Assembly (NCBI GenBank): GCA_018267965.1
Contig: JAFDXK010000001.1
Span: 434,001 to 498,000, forward strand
Reading direction: 5' to 3'
DNA length: 64,000 bases
From: Bacteroidota bacterium
Lineage (GTDB): Bacteria > Bacteroidota > Bacteroidia > Chitinophagales > Chitinophagaceae
Part shown: positions 44,678 through 53,064 of the stretch, piece by piece
Layout: every line of letters starts with the position of its first letter
Position numbering within the stretch: position 1 is the first letter of the stretch
The notes under the pieces: model-generated
Seen by the model: only the letters and a program-made list of their open reading frames with translations
Database searches by the model: none
What the model was told of the DNA's origin: nothing
Translations under genes and position numbers: made by a program

Positions 44678-45229
44678 TTGGCTAACCGTTATATCAATAT
44701 ACCTGATGAAGAATTGCTTGTAATATATAATTCAGGCAGAGATAATGAGTTATTGGGTGTATTGTTACAGCGCTATACTTTATTGCTGTTGGGTGTGGCC
44801 ATGAAGTATTTAAAAGATAAAGATGAAGCACAGGATGCTGTGCAGCAGGTTTTTCTAAAGGCCATTACACATTTGCCACAGGGCGAGATACAAAATTTCA
44901 AGGGATGGCTATATGTGTTGATGCGCAATCATTGCCTGCAACTACTGCGCGATAAGCATTATCTTACTGAAGACAGTGTATTGGCAAACCTGAAAAATGT
45001 AGAGACTGATAAAGAGGAATTGATTTGGAAAGATGCCACATTAGAACAGATGAATGATGCCATAGGCAAACTGGATGAAGAGCAGAAAAAGAGCGTTACG
45101 ATGTTTTATCTGGAGGGATTGAGCTATAAACAAATAACAGAACAGACAGGATATAGTTTTGAGCAGGTGAAGAGTTATATACAGAATGGTAAACGTATGC
45201 TGAAACAAATACTGACCAAAGGCAAATGA
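44678..45229 (+). CDS. ECF-type RNA polymerase sigma factor
   Basis: The 183-residue protein has sigma region 2 (QRYTLLLLGVAMKYLKDKDE, then AQDAVQQVFLKAITHL and FKGWLYVLMRNHCL) and region 4 (KLDEEQKKSVTMFYLEGLSYKQITEQTGYSFEQVKSYI). It is an extracytoplasmic-function sigma factor. The start is a TTG at 44678; no ATG is in frame until residue 42. The stop codon region overlaps the next gene by ATGA, so translational coupling to the anti-sigma protein is expected. The target promoters are unknown. Confidence 0.9.
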   Translation: MANRYINIPDEELLVIYNSGRDNELLGVLLQRYTLLLLGVAMKYLKDKDEAQDAVQQVFLKAITHLPQGEIQNFKGWLYVLMRNHCLQLLRDKHYLTEDSVLANLKNVETDKEELIWKDATLEQMNDAIGKLDEEQKKSVTMFYLEGLSYKQITEQTGYSFEQVKSYIQNGKRMLKQILTKGK

Positions 45230-45576
45230 GTGAACTGAACGATATATGGAATAGTGGTAAAGGCAAGTTGCCCGATGATAAGCTCATGGCTTACCTAGAA
45301 GGTAAGCTGTCTGCAGAAGAGCAGCATGAAGTAGAACAATGGTTGGCAGATGAAGGTATGGAAGCAGATGCACTGGAAGGTTTGAGAGCATTGCCTGCGA
45401 ATGAATCTAAAGAAATGGTGAGCGCTATTAATTATGAATTGCGCAAAAAACTGAATAAAAAGAAACGCGGGCGCAAACAGGACGTTGATAATAACTGGGC
45501 CTGGCTTGCCGTTTTGATTGTGTTATTGCTTTGTATTGCAGCTTATGTGGTGATTCATTATAGTGTAAAACGTTAA
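45226..45576 (+). CDS. Putative anti-sigma factor, single-pass membrane protein
   Basis: The 116-residue protein has an acidic cytoplasmic N-terminal part (LMAYLEGKLSAEEQHEVEQWL, the ASD/zinc-less anti-sigma type) and one membrane helix near 92-110 (WLAVLIVLLLCIAAYVVIH) with a short basic tail. Coupled expression with the upstream sigma factor makes an anti-sigma role likely. It has no large periplasmic sensor domain, unlike FecR. No TonB receptor follows. Confidence 0.8.
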   Translation: MSELNDIWNSGKGKLPDDKLMAYLEGKLSAEEQHEVEQWLADEGMEADALEGLRALPANESKEMVSAINYELRKKLNKKKRGRKQDVDNNWAWLAVLIVLLLCIAAYVVIHYSVKR

Positions 45577-45616
45577 TTCATATCAACTCTTTAAAAATCC
45601 GTAACTTGCACAGCTA

Positions 45617-46834
45617 ATGCAACTCGCAGGTAAAAAAATAGTATTGGCGGTAACGGGCAGCATTGCTGCTTATAAAACACCTCATTTGGTGCGTTTGCTG
45701 GTAAAAGCAGGTGCAGAGGTACGTGTTATTACTACATCAGCTGCCGAGGCTTTTGTAAGCCCCCTGGCTTTGGCTACGGTTTCCAAGCACTCTGTTCATA
45801 GCAATGTGGCAGATGGTGCAGCATGGAACAATCATGTGGAAATGGGACGCTGGGCAGATGCTATGCTCATAGCTCCTTGTAGTGCCAATACACTCGCCAA
45901 GATGGCTAACGGCCTTTGCGATAATCTGGTTTGTGCGGTGTACCTGTCTGCTATTTGTCCGGTGTTTGTAGCGCCCGCCATGGATGAAGATATGTGGCAT
46001 CATCAAAGCACGGTAAATAATATTCAAAAGATACGTTCTTACGGCAATCATATTATCCCTGTTACTCACGGCGAATTAGCCAGCGGCCTAATAGGTGAGG
46101 GCAGAATGGCAGAGCCTGAAGATATAGTTGCTCATCTTAACGACTTCTTCGAAAAAAAAAACGATAGTCCCTTAAAAGGTATCAAAGCATTAGTGACTGC
46201 AGGCCCTACTTACGAGCGCATAGACCCAGTACGTTTTATAGGTAATTTCTCTACTGGTAAGATGGGGGTAGCCATAGCAGAAGCACTTGCGGATAAAGGT
46301 GCACAGGTTACATTGGTATTAGGCCCTTCTCACTTGCAGGTTTTTCATGCCAACATAAAGGTGGTGAAGGTAGAAAGTGCAGAGCAGATGTATAATGCCT
46401 GTATGGAAGCATTCCCGCAATCGCAAATCAGTGTGTTGTCAGCAGCTGTTGCAGATTATCGCCCGGCTGAAATGGCACCGGAGAAAATAAAGAAACAGGG
46501 CAATACGTTAGATATAGAACTGGTAAAGAATAAGGATATACTGGCTACTTTAGGCGGTTTAAAGCAAGCAGGGCAATTACTGGTAGGTTTTGCATTAGAA
46601 ACCAATGATGAGCTGAATCATGCATTAGGCAAAATGAAAGCCAAAAATGCAGATATGATTGTTTTAAATTCGTTAAAAGACACGGGTGCCGGCTTCGGCC
46701 ATGATACGAATAAAGTAACTTTACTGGATAGTACAGGCGATAAAAAAGACCTGCCTTTGCAAAGCAAGCAGAAAGTGGCGGAAGTGATAGTGAAACATAT
46801 TTTGAAACTAAGGAATGCAGAAAAAACTATTTAG
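45617..46834 (+). CDS. coaBC: Bifunctional phosphopantothenoylcysteine decarboxylase/synthetase
   Basis: This fusion makes 4'-phosphopantetheine from 4'-phosphopantothenate and cysteine, two steps of coenzyme A synthesis. The N-terminal decarboxylase (CoaC, flavin) has VTGSIAAYKTP and PCSANTLAKMA. Where the canonical enzyme has PxMNxxMW this one reads PAMDEDMW, and where a catalytic cysteine is usual in the clamp it reads LASGLIGEGRM with S156. The C-terminal synthetase (CoaB) begins GIKALVTAGPTYERIDPVRFIGNFSTGKMG near 187 and has the KIKK and DMIVLN motifs. Length (405) is standard. It overlaps the DUF4835 gene by 20 bases. Confidence 0.92.
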   Translation: MQLAGKKIVLAVTGSIAAYKTPHLVRLLVKAGAEVRVITTSAAEAFVSPLALATVSKHSVHSNVADGAAWNNHVEMGRWADAMLIAPCSANTLAKMANGLCDNLVCAVYLSAICPVFVAPAMDEDMWHHQSTVNNIQKIRSYGNHIIPVTHGELASGLIGEGRMAEPEDIVAHLNDFFEKKNDSPLKGIKALVTAGPTYERIDPVRFIGNFSTGKMGVAIAEALADKGAQVTLVLGPSHLQVFHANIKVVKVESAEQMYNACMEAFPQSQISVLSAAVADYRPAEMAPEKIKKQGNTLDIELVKNKDILATLGGLKQAGQLLVGFALETNDELNHALGKMKAKNADMIVLNSLKDTGAGFGHDTNKVTLLDSTGDKKDLPLQSKQKVAEVIVKHILKLRNAEKTI

Positions 46835-47732
46835 TATAATACTCCTATTGTTGAGCAGCTTTTACGGTTTTGCACAAGAGATAAACTGTAAGGTGAAAGT
46901 GATGCGCGACAAGATACAGGGTGTAGATAAAGAAGTGTTTGCGAGCATGGAACGCGGTATTACCGAGTTTATGAATACACGTAAATGGACTAATGACTTA
47001 TATCAACCTGCCGAACGAATAGATTGCAACATCCTCATCAACCTGACGGCAATGCCCGACCAGGATATTTATGAGGCAACGCTGAATATACAGGCTACGA
47101 GGCCGGTATATAATACAGGCTATACCAGCCCCATCATCAATTTCATCGACAAAGAATTTAAATTCAAGTACAATCAGTATACACAAATACAGTATGATGA
47201 CAACAGGGTATCAGGTAATGATGCGCTTACCGCAAACCTGACAGCAACATTGGCATTTTATACATATCTCATATTAGGATTGGATTATGACAGCTTTTCC
47301 CCTAATGGTGGTACTGAACTTTTCAAAAAAGCACAAAATGTAGTGAATAACGCACCTGAGTACAGCAAGGTGATATACGGATGGAAAGCTGTGGATGGTA
47401 ATAAAAACAGGTATTGGATAATAGACCAGATACTAAGCCCGAGGTTCAAAGAGTTTCATAATTTATGGTACAGTTATCATAGAGAGGGTATGGATAACAT
47501 GATGACCAAACCCGATGAAAGCCGAAAACTAATGCTGGAAACGTTAAGTAAAATTGTTGTACTGAACCGCGAAAACCCAAGTTCTATATTGTTGCAGTTT
47601 TACTTCAATGCTAAAAGCGATGAATATGCGAGCCTGGCTTCTCAGTGCGAACCCGGAGAAAGGACAAAATATATAGCTATGCTGCAACAGGTAGATATTG
47701 CCAATATTCAGAAGTATAACAACATCAAATAG
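46815..47732 (+). CDS. DUF4835 family secreted protein
   Basis: The 305-residue protein has a signal peptide (cleavage after FAQ near residue 21) and matches the DUF4835 family of Bacteroidota throughout, including the start EINCKVKVMRDKIQGVDKEVF and the later GYTSPIINFIDKEFKFKY. The family is conserved next to coaBC and recN in many Bacteroidota, but its role is unknown. It starts inside the coaBC coding end (20-base overlap), so the two are one operon. Confidence 0.88.
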   Translation: MQKKLFSIILLLLSSFYGFAQEINCKVKVMRDKIQGVDKEVFASMERGITEFMNTRKWTNDLYQPAERIDCNILINLTAMPDQDIYEATLNIQATRPVYNTGYTSPIINFIDKEFKFKYNQYTQIQYDDNRVSGNDALTANLTATLAFYTYLILGLDYDSFSPNGGTELFKKAQNVVNNAPEYSKVIYGWKAVDGNKNRYWIIDQILSPRFKEFHNLWYSYHREGMDNMMTKPDESRKLMLETLSKIVVLNRENPSSILLQFYFNAKSDEYASLASQCEPGERTKYIAMLQQVDIANIQKYNNIK

Positions 47733-47735
47733 CGG

Positions 47736-48089
47736 ATGAGATTTTTTGTATTATCGCTGCTGTTTAGCCTGTTTGTCATTTCATGTGGCAATGAGAAAAA
47801 AGCTGATGTACTGCCTGCCGATAAAATGCAGCAAATGCTCACTGATATACACATGGCAGAGGCATACAGCACTATGGTGAATGACTCTACTCACACAATG
47901 AGAAATAAAAATCTGGATTCACTGGCGGTATACTACAAGCAAATATTCAAGCACTATAATATCACACCCGAAGAGTTTGCAAAGAGTGTTGATTGGTATA
48001 AGAAAAACCCCGAAATGCTTGATAGCATTTATGCTAAGATTATACCTGAATTAAGTAAACAGGAAGGTATCTACTCTGCTAAAAAATAA
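47736..48089 (+). CDS. DUF4296 family lipoprotein
   Basis: The 117-residue lipoprotein has lipobox VISC (C17) and the DUF4296 helix-rich domain, with LPADKMQQMLTDIHMAEAYS near 27-46 and FKHYNITPEEFAKSVDWYKKNPEMLD. It is the last gene of the coaBC operon, 3 bases after DUF4835. The stop codon lies directly against the stop of the convergent aminotransferase gene (48089 and 48090), leaving no room for a separate terminator. The role is unknown. Confidence 0.88.
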   Translation: MRFFVLSLLFSLFVISCGNEKKADVLPADKMQQMLTDIHMAEAYSTMVNDSTHTMRNKNLDSLAVYYKQIFKHYNITPEEFAKSVDWYKKNPEMLDSIYAKIIPELSKQEGIYSAKK

Positions 48090-49280
48090 TTACTGCAATG
48101 CAGCTAAGGCTTTTGCTATGCGTTCCATGGCAATTTTCAGTTTGTCCATAGAAGTAGCAAAAGAGATGCGTATACATTGGTCGTTGCCAAATGCGCCGCC
48201 ATTCACTGTACTTACATGAGCAAAGTGGAGCAGGTACATAGACAGGCTCTCATCATCAGTTATCACATCATCGCCATTTTTCTTTCCGAAGAAGGAACTG
48301 ATATTTGGAAAAGCATAAAACGCACCTTCAGGCATATTGATTTCAACGCCCGGCATAGCATTAAGCGCATTGATAACAAAATCTCTGCGTTCACGGAAGG
48401 CATCACGCATTTTATATGTTTCATCCAAATTGCCACTGAGGGCTGTAATGGATGCACGTTGTGTAATAGAGTTAGTGCCCGATGTAAATTGCCCCTGCAT
48501 TTTTTCGCAAGCCTGAACAATTTCTTTAGGCCCTGCCATATAGCCAAGCCTCCAGCCTGTCATCGAGAAGCCTTTAGACATACCGTTTACCACCATTACG
48601 CGGTCTCGCAATTCAGGAAATTGAGCTATGCTTTCGTGTTTGCCTTTATAATTGATGTATTCGTATATCTCATCGCTGATGATAGCAACATGAGGGTGGC
48701 GTTTGAAAACTTCTGCTAAAGCAGCCAGTTCTTCTTTTGAATATACGCTACCTGTAGGGTTGCAGGGCGAGGAGAAAATAAACAGTTTTGTTTTGGGTGT
48801 AATAGCAGCTTCAAGCCTGTCGGCAGATAATTTATAATCTGTACTGATAGGACAGTGAATAAACTTAGATACACCTTCAGCCAGTGAAACCAACGCACTA
48901 TATGTAACCCAGTATGGAGTAGGGATGATGACTTCGTCGCCGGGGTTGATGATACTCAATACAGCATTGGCAAGAGATTGCTTAGCACCAGTCGATACGA
49001 TAATCTCATCGATACCATATTCCAGCCCGTTATCGTTTTTAAGTTTTTTGCTGATAGCCTCTCTCAACTCAGGATAACCAACTACAGGAGTGTATTTGGT
49101 AAAGCCATCCTGCATAGCTTTAGTTGCAGCATCGCAAATATATTGTGGTGTAGCAAAGTCTGGTTCGCCAATGCTCAGGTCAATAACATCTTTACCCTCA
49201 GCTTTCAATTCACGGCTTTTCTTAGCCATTTTAATGGTCTGAGGCTCAACTATTCTGTTCAGTCTTTGGGCTAACTGCAT
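48090..49280 (-). CDS. Class I/II pyridoxal phosphate aminotransferase (aspartate aminotransferase-like)
   Basis: A cytoplasmic PLP aminotransferase of 396 residues, most like the class Ib aspartate/prephenate aminotransferases. It has LSIGEPDFATP near 35-45, STGAKQSLANAV near 95, FSSPCNPTGSVYS near 170-182, and the PLP lysine K236 in SKGFSMTGWRLGYM. The substrate is probably aspartate or prephenate. The start ATG follows a short leader. It is convergent with the DUF4296 gene with no gap. Confidence 0.88.
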   Translation of the reverse strand: MQLAQRLNRIVEPQTIKMAKKSRELKAEGKDVIDLSIGEPDFATPQYICDAATKAMQDGFTKYTPVVGYPELREAISKKLKNDNGLEYGIDEIIVSTGAKQSLANAVLSIINPGDEVIIPTPYWVTYSALVSLAEGVSKFIHCPISTDYKLSADRLEAAITPKTKLFIFSSPCNPTGSVYSKEELAALAEVFKRHPHVAIISDEIYEYINYKGKHESIAQFPELRDRVMVVNGMSKGFSMTGWRLGYMAGPKEIVQACEKMQGQFTSGTNSITQRASITALSGNLDETYKMRDAFRERRDFVINALNAMPGVEINMPEGAFYAFPNISSFFGKKNGDDVITDDESLSMYLLHFAHVSTVNGGAFGNDQCIRISFATSMDKLKIAMERIAKALAALQ

Positions 49281-49344
49281 CTGGTATTCAAAAGTTAAAG
49301 CTGCAAAGTTAAGCAGGAATGCTCATTTGCAGCTTTTAAATATC

Positions 49345-49860
49345 TTATTGTGGTGTTAAACGGCCGCCTGTATAGCTTAAATAGAATGCCAATAATATCA
49401 GGATGCCTATAGCTACGCTAAGGAAAGTAATAGTCTTTTTATAGGCAGCGTTAACTGTTTTTACTTTATGTAGTTCGCTCACATTGTTTAGGATATTCTC
49501 CATGCGAGAGAAAGCTGTTTCGCCTTTTACAACGTAGTCGTAAGCCCCGTATTTCATGCTGTCAATAGCCACGTCTATCTTGTCCTGGCCGGATAGCATG
49601 ATAACCTGTGTCATCGGGCTACGTTCTTTAATTCTTTTCAAAACCTCCACACCATTTTGGGCATCTGCTCTGTGTGAATTAAGGTGAAAATCGAGAATGA
49701 TAATTTCAGGATTTAGGCCGAGGTTGTTGATGGCATCCTCTCCGTTATCAAATGTTTTGATGTTATATAAAAAACGTTCAGACAAATAGTCCTTCAGCAT
49801 TTCATTTTGAATCGGTTCATCGTCTACAAGAAAAATGTAACGGTTGTGTTCAGCTGCCAT
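49345..49860 (-). CDS. Receiver-domain protein with a C-terminal membrane helix
   Basis: The 171-residue protein has a CheY-like receiver (phospho-acceptor D57 in IIILDFHLN, acidic pair DDE near 13-15, and the MLSG and K motifs) but no DNA-binding or enzymatic output. Instead it ends in a hydrophobic helix (about 142-164) and a short tail with GGRLTPQ. It would sit at the inner membrane with the receiver in the cytoplasm. It lies downstream of the TPR hybrid kinase on the same strand, so the kinase may phosphorylate it. Confidence 0.8.
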   Translation of the reverse strand: MAAEHNRYIFLVDDEPIQNEMLKDYLSERFLYNIKTFDNGEDAINNLGLNPEIIILDFHLNSHRADAQNGVEVLKRIKERSPMTQVIMLSGQDKIDVAIDSMKYGAYDYVVKGETAFSRMENILNNVSELHKVKTVNAAYKKTITFLSVAIGILILLAFYLSYTGGRLTPQ

Positions 49861-49949
49861 TTTAAAGTGTTGAATTTTGAGAAAAATAACAAAAAAAATT
49901 AAAGAACCAAAGCCATATACTGTTTTATATGTATTGTGCGCTTAATATG

Positions 49950-52595
49950 TTATGTGTGTTGCTTTAATTCCTTGAATGCTTTTTCGCAAACTTGTTTCAG
50001 TGTAGCAACAAGTGTTGGCAGCCTGTCAAAATGCGCAGATTCGCCCGCAGTTTGCTCTATCAGGAATATGTGACTCACATCTTCTTTTACACCCATATAC
50101 GATAACTGCGGCTTCATTGAATGCGCAGCAATTTTTAAAGAAGGATAGTCTTTGGTAGCCAGAGCCTGTTCAATATTAGTCAGCAGCCTTGGTCCGTTTT
50201 CAAGGAACATACCGATGTACTTATTCATTTTTTCCTGGCTTCCGTTTGCAAACTGGTTTAAGAATTGCATATCAGTCACTTTATCAGGCAGTGATGGTGG
50301 AGGAGGCTCAGCCACGATTGTTTTATGCACAGGGGCGGCTGCTGCCAATGGCATGGTCTGCTGATTTTCTATTAGCGATGCCATTTTCAGCAATAATTCA
50401 TCGGGGTTGAATGGTTTAGATACATAAGCATTCATTCCTGCCTGGAAATATTGATTCACATCTTCCTGCAAGACGTTCGCCGTCATGGCAACAATTTTTA
50501 CATCTTTTGCCGGAGCTGATAATGTAGTACGAATGTTTCGGGTTGCCGTTACACCATCCATCACCGGCATTTGTATATCCATCAGAACCAAATCGTATGA
50601 TTCCTGTTGCACACGGTTTACAGCCTCTTGACCGTTTACAGCTATGTCAATAATGATGCCCGGTATCAGTTCCTTAAGAGTATCTTCGGCCACCATTCGG
50701 TTGAATTCGTTATCCTCAACCAATAGTATTTTAATTGTATTGAGGCGTTTCATGGTAGCTTCATCTACAACATTGGCCTGAGATGTAGATACTTGAATAT
50801 CTGATTCTTCCAAAGGCAACACAACGCTAAATACCGTGCCTTTGCCCAATTCACTCTTCACAGATATTTCACCGTTCATTAATTCTGACAACTGCTTGGA
50901 AATTGTGAGGCCCAAACCTGTACCACCGAATTTCCTGGCCACATCAGTGCCGGCCTGTGTAAAGCTTTCAAATATTTTTCCAACATAGTCCGGAGCTATG
51001 CCTATACCGGTGTCTATAACATCAAACCTGATGGAGTGTGTTTTGCCTGTTGTTTTTTCAATTTCTGCTCGTACTTCTACGAATCCTTTTTCAGTAAACT
51101 TCAGCGCATTACCTGCAAGGTTTATCAATACCTGGTTGATGCGGGTAGGGTCGCCTACCACACGGTGCGGAATAGCAGGGTCTACATAAATTCTGAAGTC
51201 AATATGCTTTTCTTCAGCTTTCAGCATCAGCATATCGCGCATGCTTTGCATAATCTCGCGAATAGAAAAATCTGTTTTTTCGATAATGATCTTACCTGCT
51301 TCTATTTTTGATAAATCCAGTATATCATTAATAATGATGAGCAGATTATCTGCAGATAGCTGAATGGCATTCAGGTAACGCAGCTGTTCCGGCTTAGGTT
51401 CTTTGCTCAACAGCAGCCTCGTCATGCCTACAATGGCATTCATAGGCGTGCGTATCTCATGGCTCATATTGGCCATGAATTGCTGTTTTAGCTGAGCAGT
51501 TTTTTCCGCTACCTCTTTTTCCTTATTGGCCAGTTCTATCTCCTGTCGAGTCTGGATATTACGAAGCTTATTGAGTGTTGTTTGTTTGAATATTTCTTCC
51601 TTCAACTGTTCGTAAGCTTTCAGATGATAGAAGGCCTTGGGTATGTCACCCATTTTATCATACAGCATCGACAAACCTTCGTGCACACTCATAATGTCGT
51701 GCTTACGCATATATTCATCTGCCAGTTCGAATGCTGATGTCATGTGCTGCAACGACTGCCTGTAGTTGCCCTCGTCCATCATCATTCGTCCTATATAATA
51801 GTGGCAAATAATTTGCACTTCTATATTATTAAGGTCTTCCGATAGTTTCAGTGCTTCAGTAAGGTATTTACGCGCATGTTCAAAATCAGTCATTTTATAA
51901 TACACCTTGCCCAATCCACTTGTTGCCATGGCATACATCACGGTCTCAGGCTCGCTAAGTGCACGGTTCTCTTCAAAATAGCTGAGCGCTTCTCTTGATT
52001 CTTCCTGTTTGAAGTAAATGTTACCCAGTATTTGATAGAGAGCATTGAGCCTGTGTATATCATTTGCTTTTTGAAAGATAGGCATGCATCTTAAAGCAAA
52101 TTCGAGGGCGTTTTCATAATCATTCAAATCGTACAGCAGGTAAGCAATGCTCGATAAATTTACAGATTGCGTTACCTCGTCTCCCAGTTTTTCATTTATC
52201 TTAAGTGCTGCCTCAAAATGATTAAGTGCATCTGCAAGGTCGCCCCTATCGCGATAGATATACCCAAGGTTATTGAGTACGCGTGCTTCTAATGGTTTAT
52301 TGTTGATGTCTTTGGCGATTTTCAGTGCCTCTTGCAGTATATCTACACCTTCGTCATATTCACCTTGCTGCCAGTAACACCATCCCTTCAGGTTCATACC
52401 ACGTCCTCGTCCTAATTTATATCCTATGTTTTGTGACCTGTTGATGATATCATCAGCCATATCTGATGCCTGCTCCACATCAAAATTTCTAATCTCTACA
52501 GCCATGGCGATAAGTGTATCCAACCTGGCGCGTTCATCTCGAAGGCTTTCGTATTCTTTTTGCAGTTCTTTGAGTCTTGGGGTTTCCATCATCAT
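49950..52595 (-). CDS. Cytoplasmic TPR hybrid histidine kinase with receiver and HPt domains
   Basis: An 881-residue multi-domain kinase without membrane segments. TPR repeats cover about 60-330 (ARVLNNLGYIYRDRGDLADAL and several like it), a coiled linker follows, then HisKA with H379 in MSHEIRTPMN, HATPase (LINLAGNALKFTEKG, DTGIGIAP, GTGLGLTISKQL), a receiver domain with D673 in LVLMDIQMP, and an HPt domain with H825 in AAHSMKPQ. The order is kinase-receiver-HPt, a full phosphorelay in one chain. TPR modules of this type usually serve as protein-protein sensors. The neighbouring receiver-TM protein is a candidate partner. Confidence 0.88.
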   Translation of the reverse strand: MMMETPRLKELQKEYESLRDERARLDTLIAMAVEIRNFDVEQASDMADDIINRSQNIGYKLGRGRGMNLKGWCYWQQGEYDEGVDILQEALKIAKDINNKPLEARVLNNLGYIYRDRGDLADALNHFEAALKINEKLGDEVTQSVNLSSIAYLLYDLNDYENALEFALRCMPIFQKANDIHRLNALYQILGNIYFKQEESREALSYFEENRALSEPETVMYAMATSGLGKVYYKMTDFEHARKYLTEALKLSEDLNNIEVQIICHYYIGRMMMDEGNYRQSLQHMTSAFELADEYMRKHDIMSVHEGLSMLYDKMGDIPKAFYHLKAYEQLKEEIFKQTTLNKLRNIQTRQEIELANKEKEVAEKTAQLKQQFMANMSHEIRTPMNAIVGMTRLLLSKEPKPEQLRYLNAIQLSADNLLIIINDILDLSKIEAGKIIIEKTDFSIREIMQSMRDMLMLKAEEKHIDFRIYVDPAIPHRVVGDPTRINQVLINLAGNALKFTEKGFVEVRAEIEKTTGKTHSIRFDVIDTGIGIAPDYVGKIFESFTQAGTDVARKFGGTGLGLTISKQLSELMNGEISVKSELGKGTVFSVVLPLEESDIQVSTSQANVVDEATMKRLNTIKILLVEDNEFNRMVAEDTLKELIPGIIIDIAVNGQEAVNRVQQESYDLVLMDIQMPVMDGVTATRNIRTTLSAPAKDVKIVAMTANVLQEDVNQYFQAGMNAYVSKPFNPDELLLKMASLIENQQTMPLAAAAPVHKTIVAEPPPPSLPDKVTDMQFLNQFANGSQEKMNKYIGMFLENGPRLLTNIEQALATKDYPSLKIAAHSMKPQLSYMGVKEDVSHIFLIEQTAGESAHFDRLPTLVATLKQVCEKAFKELKQHT

Positions 52596-52617
52596 AAATT
52601 AGGGAAATAAAATTAAA

Positions 52618-52643
52618 AACCCCCTGCAGTATTGCAAGGGGTT
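52618..52643 (-). terminator. Terminator of the 2TM-domain gene
   Basis: A stem AACCCC/GGGGTT (52618-52623 with 52638-52643) has an inner TGC/GCA pair around loop AGTATT. It lies between the hybrid kinase start and the 2TM-domain gene stop. Confidence 0.6.
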
Positions 52644-52666
52644 GATGTAATATGATTAAATTAAAA

Positions 52667-52915
52667 TTATCCGTTATGTTCCTGACGAGTATATTCTTTA
52701 TGACCTGCGTCCTCATAGCTGGTATATACAGCGCACCAGTGTCCTATCAATGATAATCCCCATGCAGCAATCGTCCATGCCGGCCAAGGATAAACCCAAG
52801 ATGTAGCACCTTTATCATAAAGCATTATTTGTGCAATGGTAGCGATAGCAAAAATGACAAAGTGTATAAGGAACATTGTTTTTTGCTTACCTGTAGGCTT
52901 TACTTTCTGTATCAT
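52667..52915 (-). CDS. 2TM-domain membrane protein
   Basis: The 82-residue protein has two membrane helices (about 15-33 and 42-60) of the short 2TM domain type found in Bacteroidota. It begins MIQKVKPTGKQKTMF from the ATG at 52915; the frame could extend six codons to a TTG. Between the helices is a WVYPWPAWTIAAWGLS stretch. The role is unknown; some 2TM domains are fused to sensory regulators, but here it stands alone upstream of the hybrid kinase. Confidence 0.75.
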   Translation of the reverse strand: MIQKVKPTGKQKTMFLIHFVIFAIATIAQIMLYDKGATSWVYPWPAWTIAAWGLSLIGHWCAVYTSYEDAGHKEYTRQEHNG

Positions 52916-53027
52916 TGAACCGATTTTGTGCAAATATAACGGGTAATTGCAAAAATTAAAATAGCAGTGTGCAGTAATATGTTACAATGCACTGACCAAG
53001 AATATTAATATATAGTTCATATTAGAT

Positions 53028-53035
53028 TAACTTTG
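53028..53035 (+). promoter_or_regulatory. -7 element of the large T9SS protein gene
   Basis: TAACTTTG matches TAnnTTTG exactly, 29 bases before the ATG at 53065. No clear -33 element. Confidence 0.45.
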
Positions 53036-53064
53036 CGAAATCTTTAAAAAATAATCTGAGGTAG

